A stretch of DNA of 64,000 nucleotides, taken from Thalassotalea_H castellviae (GTDB taxonomy: Bacteria; Pseudomonadota; Gammaproteobacteria; Enterobacterales; Alteromonadaceae). Made by a program: the position numbers and the translations under genes. Each line of letters opens with the position of its first letter. The stretch's first letter is position 1. The stretch is taken from NCBI RefSeq assembly GCF_031846185.1, contig NZ_JAVRIF010000006.1, positions 124,001 through 188,000 of the forward strand, read 5' to 3'. Below are positions 50,126 through 58,746 of this stretch, in pieces. Below the pieces are notes generated by a model, which saw nothing but the letters and a program-made list of their open reading frames with translations, made no database searches and was not told the origin of the DNA.

Positions 50126-50258
50126 CGTATATCTATACGTATTGCTTAAAGTTGAACGTTCAAACTCCTTAAATTTATTTTCTTTGAACGACTCTTGTCG
50201 TTCATCAGACTAACGTAGACCCTGAAAACAAAAAAATATAAGCAAGCGTTATAACGCT
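50126..50258 (+). promoter_or_regulatory. Cluster of four palindromes before the second TonB receptor
   Basis: Four separate inverted repeats: CGTATA-TC-TATACG (50126-50139), TTGAACGTTCAA (50152-50163), TGAACGAC-TCTT-GTCGTTCA (50185-50204) and the perfect 14-mer AGCGTTATAACGCT (50245-50258). The second and third share the half-site TTGAACG. The last lies 26 bases before the ATG and could be an operator or a leader hairpin. A GGGGAG ribosome site follows. Confidence 0.55.
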
Positions 50259-50284
50259 GCATTAACATTTGGGGAGTTCGCACC

Positions 50285-53200
50285 ATGAGAAATAATTCTC
50301 AACGAAAAAATTCAAATCATCACAATAAAAGGGGCATATTTAAATATTCTTTAATTGCTTCTGCAATTGTTGGACTGTCATCTACAGCAGTACAAGCTGA
50401 AGAAAAGATCAAACAAGAAGATATCGAAGTTATCGAAGTAAAAGGCCAACGTGGCAATTTAATTTCGGCGCAAAATATGAAAATGGAAGCCGATACGGTA
50501 ATAGACGCTATTTCCGCTGAAGATATGGGCTCATTACCAGATAGAAGTGTGCTTGAAGCTATTTCAAGAATGCCTGGTGTTGCCATTGAGCGCTTTGCCG
50601 CAGCAGACGATCCAGATCATTTTGGTGTTGAAGGTGGCGGCGTGGTTGTTCGTGGTTTAACACATGTTCGCAGTGAGTTTAATGCAAGAGATACTTTTTC
50701 AGCAGATTCAGGTCGAGGATTGAGCTTTGAAGATGTTTCCCCTGAGTTAATGGGATCGGTTGAAATTTATAAGAACCAAACCGCCGATATGATTGAAGGT
50801 GGAATTGCCGGGACTGTTAATTTAAATACACGTAAAGCATTTGATGCCGACGGGCGAGTATTTGCTTTTAGTGCCGATGCCACATACACAGATTTACGCG
50901 AACAAACTTCTCCGACTTTTTCGGCGTTATATAGCGATATTTGGCAACTAGATTCAGGTCGATTAGGCTTCTTAGTTAATTATTCTAATTCTGAAATGAA
51001 AGTAGAATCTAATGGTGTACAGGTTGGGCTTTATGAAATGCAAAGCTGGGACAACTCGAAGTTTATTCCTCGCTCAACGCGTTTAAGTAAAAAGTTAGAT
51101 GATCGTACCCGTGAAGGTTTTGCGACCTCTTTACAGTGGGAAAATACGGATAGAACGATTTTACTAACCGGTGAGTATATTCGCTCTGAAGCAGGCCTCT
51201 CTTGGGGGGAAAGCGTCATGGAAATGGATGACAGTGATTCTCATTCTAATATGTTACCTGTTGCGGGCACTGAGTTTGAATTTGATGAAAATGGTTATTT
51301 TGAGAGTGGGGTTATTACTTCTGAAGCAGGGTGGCGAGGTGATGGCAATCCTCAGCGTTACGGAATGCAACACAATATGCAATCGCGTTCACGTATTGAA
51401 GAATCAATTGTTAATGACTACAGCTTTAACGTTAAATATACCCCGAATGATTCTTGGGCATTTAATTTTGATATCCAATATGTTGATTCAACAATGGAGA
51501 TTGAAGATGTTTCTTTGATGGGAGCAACCCGTGCCGTGGTAGGAATGGATTTGACCGGTAGCAGTGTCGCAGACATTACCTTATATCATCCAGGTTACGA
51601 TGGTGAAGGGAGTGATACTTCAGCAAACCCATTTACTGATCCAACTAAACACTTTTTTAGAAGTGCTATGGACCATGTATCGGATAATGAAGGTGATGAA
51701 TTTGCTAGTCAATTAGATGCTGAATATACCTTTGATGAAGGTGTTATTAAGTCTGTTCAATTCGGTGTGCGATATTCCGATAGAGAGCAAACTACTCGTC
51801 AGTCAGATTATAACTGGGGCGTCTTGTCTGAAGCTTGGGCAGGAGGCAATATTTGGTATTCCGATACGGATGTTCCTCATGAAACTGTCAGTTTTGATAA
51901 TTTTGCTCGGGGCGGCGTATTATCGATGGAAGGTGGAAATGCTTTCATTTTTCCTTCAATGGATTTAGTGCGTGATTATCGTAATTTAAATGCATCATTG
52001 GCTAATGCTAAAGCGGTTGATTGGGGGTGGAATCCGTTAGCAGATCGTGGCGATACTACCGGAGGTTTTATTCCTAATGAAATTAATGATACGCAAGAAA
52101 AAAGTACCGCAGCATACGTAAGATTTGACTTTGAAGGTGATATAGACGGACTAGATTACAGTGCCAATGTTGGTTTACGTTATGTTAAATTAGAAAATGA
52201 TACTGCAGGTTTTATTATATACCCAGATAACGTGCCAGAAGATCCAGTCGATAACGGAGATGGCACAGTTACTATTGATGGTGACTTTTACCGAGTTGCC
52301 GATCAAAAAGCGTTTGGTAATGGTGGCTCTGAAAGCCAAATCGCTTCAAGTGAGTACACCAATATACTGCCAAGCGTTAATTTCAAATTAAACCTTACTG
52401 ACGAACTATTATTACGATTTGGCTTTTCTGAGGCGATTGCGTTGCCTTCGTTAGGAAATTTGCGTAATTATGTTGATATCACTGGTGAAGATAATGTTAT
52501 TACTTATGGTAGTGATATTAATCCTGAAACTGGCCAACCTGATATTGTGTCTATGGCATATGATCGTTATACCGCAAACTCAGGTAACCCATATTTAAAG
52601 CCAATGGAATCATATAATTATGATTTATCTTTAGAGTGGTACTTTGCTGAAGCAGGCTCGCTTACTTTTTCACTATTTTATAAAGATTTAAGTAACTACT
52701 TTATTAATGGCGTTACAATTCGTGATTATACCAATAATGGTGCTACTCAACAGGTGCAAGTATCTGGTGCAACGAATGGTGATAAAGGCACCATTAAAGG
52801 TTATGAAATTGCTTATCAACAATTCTTTGATACTTTACCAGGCGCATTGTCAGGCTTAGGTATTCAGTTAAATTACACACATATTAATGAGGATGGTTCA
52901 CCGAATGCCGGATTAAATGATTCTAACCCGGATAGTAGTGAGGCAGCTGATTTTGCTTTTGATGATTTACCACTGGAAGGTTTATCTGAAAAAAATGCCA
53001 ATGCAGCTTTATTGTATGAGAAAAATGGCTTTTCAGGGCGAATTGCTTATAACTGGCGTTCAGAGTACTTACTGACCACGCGTGATGTTATTACTACCCT
53101 GCCTATTTATAACCAAGCGAATGGGCAACTTGACGCATCGTTATTTTGGGATGTGACTGAAAACTGGAAACTTGGTATTCAAGGGACTAACTTAAATAAC

Positions 53201-53308
53201 AATATTACCGAAACGATGATGCAAATAAATCAAGCGGGCGATAAAAAAACACGCTCATGGTTTACCAACGATAGACGCTATAGCTTCGTTGTACGTGGCA
53301 CATTCTAA
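50285..53308 (+). CDS. TonB-dependent receptor (Caulobacter-type), second copy
   Basis: A 1007-residue outer-membrane receptor of the same broad group as the one at 12 kb but clearly divergent and longer. A signal peptide of about 38 residues ends VQAEE. A TonB-box-like VIEVKG is followed by the plug (DAISAEDMGSLPDRSVLEAI, MPGVAIERF, VEGGGVVVRGLTHVRSEFN, GGIAGTVNLNT). The barrel ends RYSFVVRGTF with terminal phenylalanine. A tryptophan-halogenase-family gene, GH3 and GH5 genes follow, so a beta-glucan-derived oligosaccharide is the likely cargo; this is inference. Two stem-loops lie directly after the stop codon. Confidence 0.93.
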   Translation: MRNNSQRKNSNHHNKRGIFKYSLIASAIVGLSSTAVQAEEKIKQEDIEVIEVKGQRGNLISAQNMKMEADTVIDAISAEDMGSLPDRSVLEAISRMPGVAIERFAAADDPDHFGVEGGGVVVRGLTHVRSEFNARDTFSADSGRGLSFEDVSPELMGSVEIYKNQTADMIEGGIAGTVNLNTRKAFDADGRVFAFSADATYTDLREQTSPTFSALYSDIWQLDSGRLGFLVNYSNSEMKVESNGVQVGLYEMQSWDNSKFIPRSTRLSKKLDDRTREGFATSLQWENTDRTILLTGEYIRSEAGLSWGESVMEMDDSDSHSNMLPVAGTEFEFDENGYFESGVITSEAGWRGDGNPQRYGMQHNMQSRSRIEESIVNDYSFNVKYTPNDSWAFNFDIQYVDSTMEIEDVSLMGATRAVVGMDLTGSSVADITLYHPGYDGEGSDTSANPFTDPTKHFFRSAMDHVSDNEGDEFASQLDAEYTFDEGVIKSVQFGVRYSDREQTTRQSDYNWGVLSEAWAGGNIWYSDTDVPHETVSFDNFARGGVLSMEGGNAFIFPSMDLVRDYRNLNASLANAKAVDWGWNPLADRGDTTGGFIPNEINDTQEKSTAAYVRFDFEGDIDGLDYSANVGLRYVKLENDTAGFIIYPDNVPEDPVDNGDGTVTIDGDFYRVADQKAFGNGGSESQIASSEYTNILPSVNFKLNLTDELLLRFGFSEAIALPSLGNLRNYVDITGEDNVITYGSDINPETGQPDIVSMAYDRYTANSGNPYLKPMESYNYDLSLEWYFAEAGSLTFSLFYKDLSNYFINGVTIRDYTNNGATQQVQVSGATNGDKGTIKGYEIAYQQFFDTLPGALSGLGIQLNYTHINEDGSPNAGLNDSNPDSSEAADFAFDDLPLEGLSEKNANAALLYEKNGFSGRIAYNWRSEYLLTTRDVITTLPIYNQANGQLDASLFWDVTENWKLGIQGTNLNNNITETMMQINQAGDKKTRSWFTNDRRYSFVVRGTF

Positions 53309-53317
53309 GGTGAGTTT

Positions 53318-53395
53318 ATACGATTAATGTAACTTCCCTCATACATTATCGTATTAGTGAAAGTCGGTATTCAGAATTGAGTATCGGCTTTTTAC
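53318..53395 (+). terminator. Double stem-loop after the TonB receptor
   Basis: First hairpin: ATACGATTAATGT (53318-53330) pairs with ATACATTATCGTAT (53341-53354) with one bulge. Second: AAGTCGGTATTC (53361-53372) pairs with GAGTATCGGCTT (53379-53390) with three G-U pairs, followed by TTT. The second is the likely terminator; the loop of the first contains a sequence also found after the glutamate mutase operon. Confidence 0.75.
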
Positions 53396-53446
53396 TTTCT
53401 TTTATTGAGTGTTAGCATCGTTATATCAAACAGTTATGGAACGTTT

Positions 53447-54961
53447 ATGTCGGCAAAAAATAATCATATAAAAAAAATAGTGATCGTCGGTGGCGGCACT
53501 GCCGGTTGGATGACCGCGGCAACACTGGCCAAAGTGTTAGGTCAAAATTACGGCGAGATACAATTAATAGAGTCTGACGCCATCGGTACTGTGTCTGTTG
53601 GCGAAGCAACAATTCCACAAATAACACTATTTAATCGTATTTTAGGTATAGATGAAAATGACTTTATAAAGAAAACCAAAGGCACTTTTAAGCTCGGTAT
53701 TGAGTTTATTGATTGGACTAAAAAAGGTGGCGGATATATGCACCCTTTTGGCAATCATGGCAAAGGTATGGACGCGATACAATTTCATCATTATTGGCTT
53801 AAGATGAATCAACTAGGCGCAGTACCAGACCTTGAAGCGTATTCACTTGCGGCTGTTGCTGCTAGACAAGGTCGGTTTATGCGACCACAAAATATGGGGA
53901 ACTCACCACTTTCCGAAATTAATTATGCTTTCCATTTTGATGCAACTTTATACGCAGATTATTTACGTGATTATTCAACGGCTCGCGGCGTAAAACGCAC
54001 AGAAGGCAAAGTCGTCGATGTTTTATTGAGAAATAGTGACGGGTTTATCGACTCAATAAAGCTTGAGAGTGGCGAGAGAATTGAAGGTGATTTGTTTGTT
54101 GATTGCACAGGTTTTAAAGGCTTGTTAATTGAAGGAGCTTTAAAAACTGGCTTTATTGATTGGAGTGATGAACTGCCATGTGATAGCGCTGTTGCTATGC
54201 CTTGCATGGCGAAAGAACCTGAAAATTTAAAGCCGTTCACCCAGTCCACTGCACAGAAAGTAGGTTGGACATGGCGTATTCCTTTACAACATCGTATTGG
54301 CAATGGTTATGTGTATTCAAGCAAATACCTGAGTGATGACGAAGCGGTTAGTATATTGACCAAACAAATGGAAAATGAACCGTTATCAAAACCAAATTTT
54401 TTACGTTGGAAAACGGGGATGCGTAAACAAGGCTGGAATAAAAATTGTATTGCGATTGGTTTATCTGCGGGCTTCGTCGAACCCCTAGAGTCCACTGGGC
54501 TTCATTTGATCCAAAGTGCTATTGCTAAATTGATGGGGCTGTTTCCTCACCAAGGTTTTGATCAAATTGATATCGATACGTATAACCAACAATCGAAATC
54601 TGAACTCGAATACATTAAAGATTTTATTGTCTTACATTATAAAGTAACAGATCGAGACGATTCGGAATTTTGGCGGTTTTGCCGAGATATGAAAGTATCT
54701 GACCGTTTACAAGCGAAAATTGCGTTATATCAATCCAATGGCAGAATTTACCGAGAGAATGTCGAACTTTTTAATGAAACATCATGGCTTGCCGTTATGC
54801 ATGGCCAAGGTTTACAACCTAAAGGCTATCATCCTTTAGTTGATGTTCTCGACGAAGATGAAATACAACGCCGATTAGATCATATCAAATCAGTGATAGA
54901 TAAATCAGCAGAGACAATGCCGTTACACAAAGACTATATTACAAAAAACTGTCAAGAATAG
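53447..54961 (+). CDS. Tryptophan-halogenase-family flavoprotein
   Basis: A 504-residue flavoprotein of normal family length. The FAD motif GGGTAGW is at 15-21, VGEATIP at 51-57, the halogenase lysine is Lys82 (GTFKLGIEF), and the signature WTWRIP (about 272-277) is intact, unlike the family member at 21-23 kb. C-terminal GLSAGFVEPLESTGLHL and HYKVTDRDDSEFWR are typical. The ATG at 53447 begins just before the conserved N-terminus. Many such genes sit beside TonB receptors in polysaccharide loci of Alteromonadales and Caulobacter, where their substrate is unknown. It follows a terminator, so it may have its own promoter. Confidence 0.88.
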   Translation: MSAKNNHIKKIVIVGGGTAGWMTAATLAKVLGQNYGEIQLIESDAIGTVSVGEATIPQITLFNRILGIDENDFIKKTKGTFKLGIEFIDWTKKGGGYMHPFGNHGKGMDAIQFHHYWLKMNQLGAVPDLEAYSLAAVAARQGRFMRPQNMGNSPLSEINYAFHFDATLYADYLRDYSTARGVKRTEGKVVDVLLRNSDGFIDSIKLESGERIEGDLFVDCTGFKGLLIEGALKTGFIDWSDELPCDSAVAMPCMAKEPENLKPFTQSTAQKVGWTWRIPLQHRIGNGYVYSSKYLSDDEAVSILTKQMENEPLSKPNFLRWKTGMRKQGWNKNCIAIGLSAGFVEPLESTGLHLIQSAIAKLMGLFPHQGFDQIDIDTYNQQSKSELEYIKDFIVLHYKVTDRDDSEFWRFCRDMKVSDRLQAKIALYQSNGRIYRENVELFNETSWLAVMHGQGLQPKGYHPLVDVLDEDEIQRRLDHIKSVIDKSAETMPLHKDYITKNCQE

Positions 54962-55004
54962 CGTATGTCAGATGATTTTATTCAGAGTACAATTGCAGTA
55001 AATA

Positions 55005-55160
55005 TTAAGTGATATCGAACACTTCGCGTTGTTCTGCTTTTTCAATACGAATATCAAAATCACGAGGTAAATTTGAATTGTCATAATCAAATTCAGTTGA
55101 CTCATTTTGATTTAATTCAGTGCTACTTAATTCTGTTGGTTGTTGATTTACATCGGTCAT
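55005..55160 (-). CDS. Putative 51-residue acidic protein
   Basis: A short frame on the minus strand with start ATG at 55160. It encodes 51 residues: a Gln/Ser/Thr/Glu-rich first half (MTDVNQQPTELSSTEL), an acidic DYDN patch and the end RIEKAEQREVFDIT. It has no Cys, no Trp, no signal peptide. The codons look like those of neighbouring genes and it fills an otherwise empty gap, convergent with the halogenase gene. An inverted repeat GTTGTA-TTAT-TACAAC (55187-55202) lies 27 bases upstream of the start. The ribosome site is weak (AAGTGAA). No family recognised; it may be a small regulator, a peptide precursor or a chance frame. Confidence 0.45.
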   Translation of the reverse strand: MTDVNQQPTELSSTELNQNESTEFDYDNSNLPRDFDIRIEKAEQREVFDIT

Positions 55161-55448
55161 ATATATTCACTTATCTATTTAGTGGTGTTGTATTATTACA
55201 ACAAATCATAGTGATTAACAAGTTTTTACGGGTTTAGTAGCGGTATATGTAGTTAAATTACTATTTAATCGGAGTGTATCAAGTTAAAAAACGTTTAATT
55301 TTAGGATCATTGATGAAGTTGAACGAAAAGCTATTTCAATAACAGGTAAATTCACATATGAGGTTTTGCTATATTTATTATTCTTCCATATAATAAATGT
55401 AAGCGCTTTCATAAGTGTATTAATTATTTAAACTAATCAGGTATAACA
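55161..55448 (+). promoter_or_regulatory. Control region between the small protein and the GH3 gene
   Basis: A 288-base gap. Contents seen: the inverted repeat at 55187-55202, TTGAACGA at 55319-55326 (shared with other glucan-gene gaps), a LacI-type operator at 55398-55411, and a weak ribosome site before the GH3 ATG. Confidence 0.5.
55398..55411. promoter_or_regulatory. LacI-type operator before the GH3 gene
   Basis: TGTAAGCGCTTTCA fits the LacI-family pattern TGNAANCGNTTNCA at every fixed position. On the other strand it reads TGAAAGCGCTTACA, one base different from the site at 63514-63527. It lies 37 bases before the ATG. The cognate repressor is not obvious in the window; the gal LacI at 37.6 kb has operators with an AACGTT core instead. 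Confidence 0.75.
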
Positions 55449-58022
55449 ATGACAAAATATCTAAAACAGAGCTGCTTTGTAATTTCTATTATCGGGCTAC
55501 TTGCTTGCTCAAAAGTTACTAATGAGCCAGTCAATAAAACTGGGTCAATAGACAAACCTCACGATACTCGACTAGCCACGGTCGAGACAAACGTTGAAGC
55601 AATGCTCGCTCAGTTGACCTTGGAAGAAAAAGTGTCATTAGTTCATGCCAGCGGCAAGTTTCATATCAATGCTATTGAGCGAGTGGGTATACCAGAAATG
55701 TGGCTTTCTGATGGGCCGCATGGTGTTCGTCACCAAATTAATCGACATGATTGGGCATCTGCAGGTTGGACAGATGATCATGCTACCTACTTACCTCATT
55801 TAACCTCGGTTGCCGCTAGTTGGGATAAAGAGATGGCAATTTTACATGGCAAGGTTTTAGGAGCTGAAGCTAGAGATCGTAAAAAAGATTTTATTTTAGG
55901 ACCGGGTGTAAACTTAGCGCGGTTACCTTTATATGGCAGAAATTTTGAATATATGGGTGAAGACCCTATTCTTGCAGCAAAACTTGTTGTCCCACAAATT
56001 AAAGCCATCCAAGAAAATGACGTGGCTGCCACGATAAAACATTATGCTTTAAATACACAAGAGCTAAATCGTACCGGTGTTAATGCAAAACCGGATGAAC
56101 GTACGTTGCGAGAGGTGTATTTACCGGCATTTGAGGCGGCGGTAAAAGAAGCCAATGTGTTAGGAATGATGGGGGCTTACAATGAATATTACGGTACAAA
56201 TGCGAACCAAAGTAAGCACTTAGTGATGGATATTTTAAAAGGTGAATGGGGCTTTAAGGGAGTACTTTTAACTGACTGGAATGTTGATATTAATACCCAT
56301 GATGCCGCTATGCACGGCTTAGATTTAGAAATGGGTACAGATGTTCCTACGTATGATGAATATTTTCTTGCTCAACCCCTATTGAAAGAAATTAAAGCAG
56401 GTAACATTCCTGAGTCGGTGTTAGACGATAAAGTGCGTCGTATTTTACGGGTACAATATAGCATTGGTATGTATGATGATAATCGCTTGCCTGGACAACG
56501 TAATACCAAATCACATCAGTTTGCAGCACGTAAAATTGCGGCCGAAGGTGTGGTTTTACTTAAAAATGAAGTCGTTGGTGAAAAAAATGTCTTACCACTT
56601 GATGAAAAAACCATTAAAAACATTTTAGTGTTAGGCCCAAATGCGGATAAAAAACATGGCACTGGTGGTGGGTCTTCCGAAGTAAAATCACTCTATGAAA
56701 TTACACCTTTAGCAGGATTAAAAGAACAATTAGGCGAAGACGTTAATATTACCGTGATGCGTGCTCGCAGTAGTGTATTAGCACCAATTGCAAGTGATTA
56801 TGTTGCTTCTCGCCATTGGACAGGTACACCGGCATGGAATATTTCATATTTCAAAGATAAAGCCCGAAAAGAGCTAGCTTCAGAATCTTGGATTGTTGAT
56901 TCTAAGTTTACATCATTAAATGATAATGGTGTTGATCACATCACCATGAAGGCGCAAATTAAACCGCTACAAGCTGGAGTGCATACGTTAAATGTATCAG
57001 CTGTTGGTGATTTTACTTTGAGCGTTGATGGTGATGTAGTGGTAAATCATACCAGTGTTGACAGTGCTATATTAAGTCATGATATTGAACTTGATGCGGA
57101 TAAAGAATATGCCTTTGAAATAAAATACGACGGCAATACTTCGTTCACGCTTGGTTGGGATGCCCCTGGGAACTTATTTACTGATGAAGCTGAATATTTG
57201 GCAGCGGCAAAAGCTGCCGATGCGGTCATTTACTTTGGTGGTCTAAGTCATGGTGATGACCGGGAATCAATTGACAGACCCGACATGAAATTACCGAACA
57301 GCCAAGATGAGATTATTAGTAAGCTATTAGCGGCTAACGAAAAAACAGTGGTATTTTTAGTTGCTGGCTCTGCTGTTGAAATGCCTTGGGCTGAGCAAGC
57401 CAATGCGATTGTTTGGGGTTGGTATGGAGGGATGGAAGCTGGCCATGCATTTGCTGATGTTCTTTTTGGTGAAGTCAACCCAAGTGGTAAAATGCCAATA
57501 ACCTTACCGGAAAAATTAGAGCATACCGCCCCTATTGCCTTGAATGATTATAACGCGGAAGAATCGCTATATACAGAAGGTGTTTTTATTGGCTATCGAT
57601 GGTTTGAACAACAAAATATTAAACCAACTTTTGCCTTTGGGCATGGTCTTTCTTATACAAATTTCGCCTTAAGTGACATTCAAGTTTCAAGTAAAACCAT
57701 CAGCAATGAGCAAAGCGTTCAGGTAACGGCACAAGTGACGAATACGGGTAAACTTGCTGGCGCTGAAGTGGTGCAATTATATTTACATGATAGAGCGGCA
57801 AGTGTTGAACGCCCAATCAAAGAGTTGAAAGGTTTTGATAAAGTGTTTTTGCAGCCGGGGGAAACAAAGCAGGTTTCAATGACCCTAACAAAGAGAGATT
57901 TATCGTTTTGGGATACTAATAGCAATGATTGGCTAGCAGAGCCAGGAGAATTTGAAGTGCAACTTGGTACTTCGTCAGATAAGATAATATTAAAAGAAAC
58001 ATTTACTTATCAAAATCAATGA
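55449..58022 (+). CDS. GH3 beta-glucosidase lipoprotein with PA14 insert
   Basis: An 857-residue lipoprotein (lipobox LLAC, acylated cysteine near residue 20). The GH3 N-terminal TIM barrel (about 45-330) has MWLSDGPHGVRH, YMGEDPILAAKL, ATIKHYALNTQE and the nucleophile Asp in GVLLTDWNVD (about 276). The second GH3 domain (from about 370) is interrupted by a PA14 domain (about 440-585, ending SFTLGWDAPG) and resumes with YFGGLSHGDDRESIDR. A C-terminal fibronectin-III-like domain ends the protein. PA14-bearing GH3 enzymes act on short beta-gluco-oligosaccharides. It is followed 13 bases later by alkD and is probably LacI-controlled. Confidence 0.93.
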   Translation: MTKYLKQSCFVISIIGLLACSKVTNEPVNKTGSIDKPHDTRLATVETNVEAMLAQLTLEEKVSLVHASGKFHINAIERVGIPEMWLSDGPHGVRHQINRHDWASAGWTDDHATYLPHLTSVAASWDKEMAILHGKVLGAEARDRKKDFILGPGVNLARLPLYGRNFEYMGEDPILAAKLVVPQIKAIQENDVAATIKHYALNTQELNRTGVNAKPDERTLREVYLPAFEAAVKEANVLGMMGAYNEYYGTNANQSKHLVMDILKGEWGFKGVLLTDWNVDINTHDAAMHGLDLEMGTDVPTYDEYFLAQPLLKEIKAGNIPESVLDDKVRRILRVQYSIGMYDDNRLPGQRNTKSHQFAARKIAAEGVVLLKNEVVGEKNVLPLDEKTIKNILVLGPNADKKHGTGGGSSEVKSLYEITPLAGLKEQLGEDVNITVMRARSSVLAPIASDYVASRHWTGTPAWNISYFKDKARKELASESWIVDSKFTSLNDNGVDHITMKAQIKPLQAGVHTLNVSAVGDFTLSVDGDVVVNHTSVDSAILSHDIELDADKEYAFEIKYDGNTSFTLGWDAPGNLFTDEAEYLAAAKAADAVIYFGGLSHGDDRESIDRPDMKLPNSQDEIISKLLAANEKTVVFLVAGSAVEMPWAEQANAIVWGWYGGMEAGHAFADVLFGEVNPSGKMPITLPEKLEHTAPIALNDYNAEESLYTEGVFIGYRWFEQQNIKPTFAFGHGLSYTNFALSDIQVSSKTISNEQSVQVTAQVTNTGKLAGAEVVQLYLHDRAASVERPIKELKGFDKVFLQPGETKQVSMTLTKRDLSFWDTNSNDWLAEPGEFEVQLGTSSDKIILKETFTYQNQ

Positions 58023-58035
58023 TGAAGACTCTGCC

Positions 58036-58746
58036 ATGCTTGTTGAGCAAATAACAGCACAACTGATAAATGCTGGAAATCCAGACATTGCTCAACATTC
58101 TCAGCGTTTTTTTAAAACAGCCAAAGGTGAATACGGAGAAGGTGATAAATTCATTGGAATTCGTATTCCTGTGCTTCGTCAGACACTTAAGTTGTATCAA
58201 AACGCAACTTTAAAGGAGGCGTTAGTTTTACTCAAACATGAATATCATGAAATAAGATTGTTTGCGGTATTGCTGTTAGTTCAGCTTTTTGAACAATCAA
58301 AAAAAGATGAAGCCAAGCAAAGTGAAATAGTAAAAGCTTACTTAGCGAATACCCACTACATTAACAGTTGGGATATTGTTGATAGTTCGGCACATAAAAT
58401 CCTTGGAAAATTTTATTTTAATCGCAATAAATCAATCCTACATCAATTAGCACTTTCTAGTCATTTATGGGAAAGGCGCATGGCAATGATGTCAACCTAC
58501 ACTTTTATTAAAAATCATCAATTTGATGATGCGTTAATATTGGCAGAAATCTTACTCCATGATAAACACGATTTAATCCATAAAATTGTTGGATGGATGT
58601 TAAGGGAAGTCGGAAATAAAAATAAACAAGTTGCAGAGCGTTTTTTGCAAAAACATTACCAAAACATGCCACGTACTATGCTACGGTATGCAATTGAAAA
58701 GTTTACCAAAGTAGAAAGAACAGCCTATTTAAAAGGGCAAATGTAA
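58036..58746 (+). CDS. DNA alkylation repair protein (AlkD-like)
   Basis: A 236-residue all-helical HEAT-like repeat protein of the AlkD family, DNA glycosylases that remove positively charged N3- and N7-alkylated purines. Family landmarks are present: FIGIRIPVLR near the N-terminus, INSWDIVDSSAHKIL with the conserved Trp and catalytic Asp, LWERRMAMMST with the DNA-binding Arg, and KIVGWMLREVG with the second conserved Trp. It is not related to sugar use, so its place between a GH3 and an esterase gene (13-base gap before, one-base TAATG overlap after) is odd. Cytoplasmic. Confidence 0.9.
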   Translation: MLVEQITAQLINAGNPDIAQHSQRFFKTAKGEYGEGDKFIGIRIPVLRQTLKLYQNATLKEALVLLKHEYHEIRLFAVLLLVQLFEQSKKDEAKQSEIVKAYLANTHYINSWDIVDSSAHKILGKFYFNRNKSILHQLALSSHLWERRMAMMSTYTFIKNHQFDDALILAEILLHDKHDLIHKIVGWMLREVGNKNKQVAERFLQKHYQNMPRTMLRYAIEKFTKVERTAYLKGQM

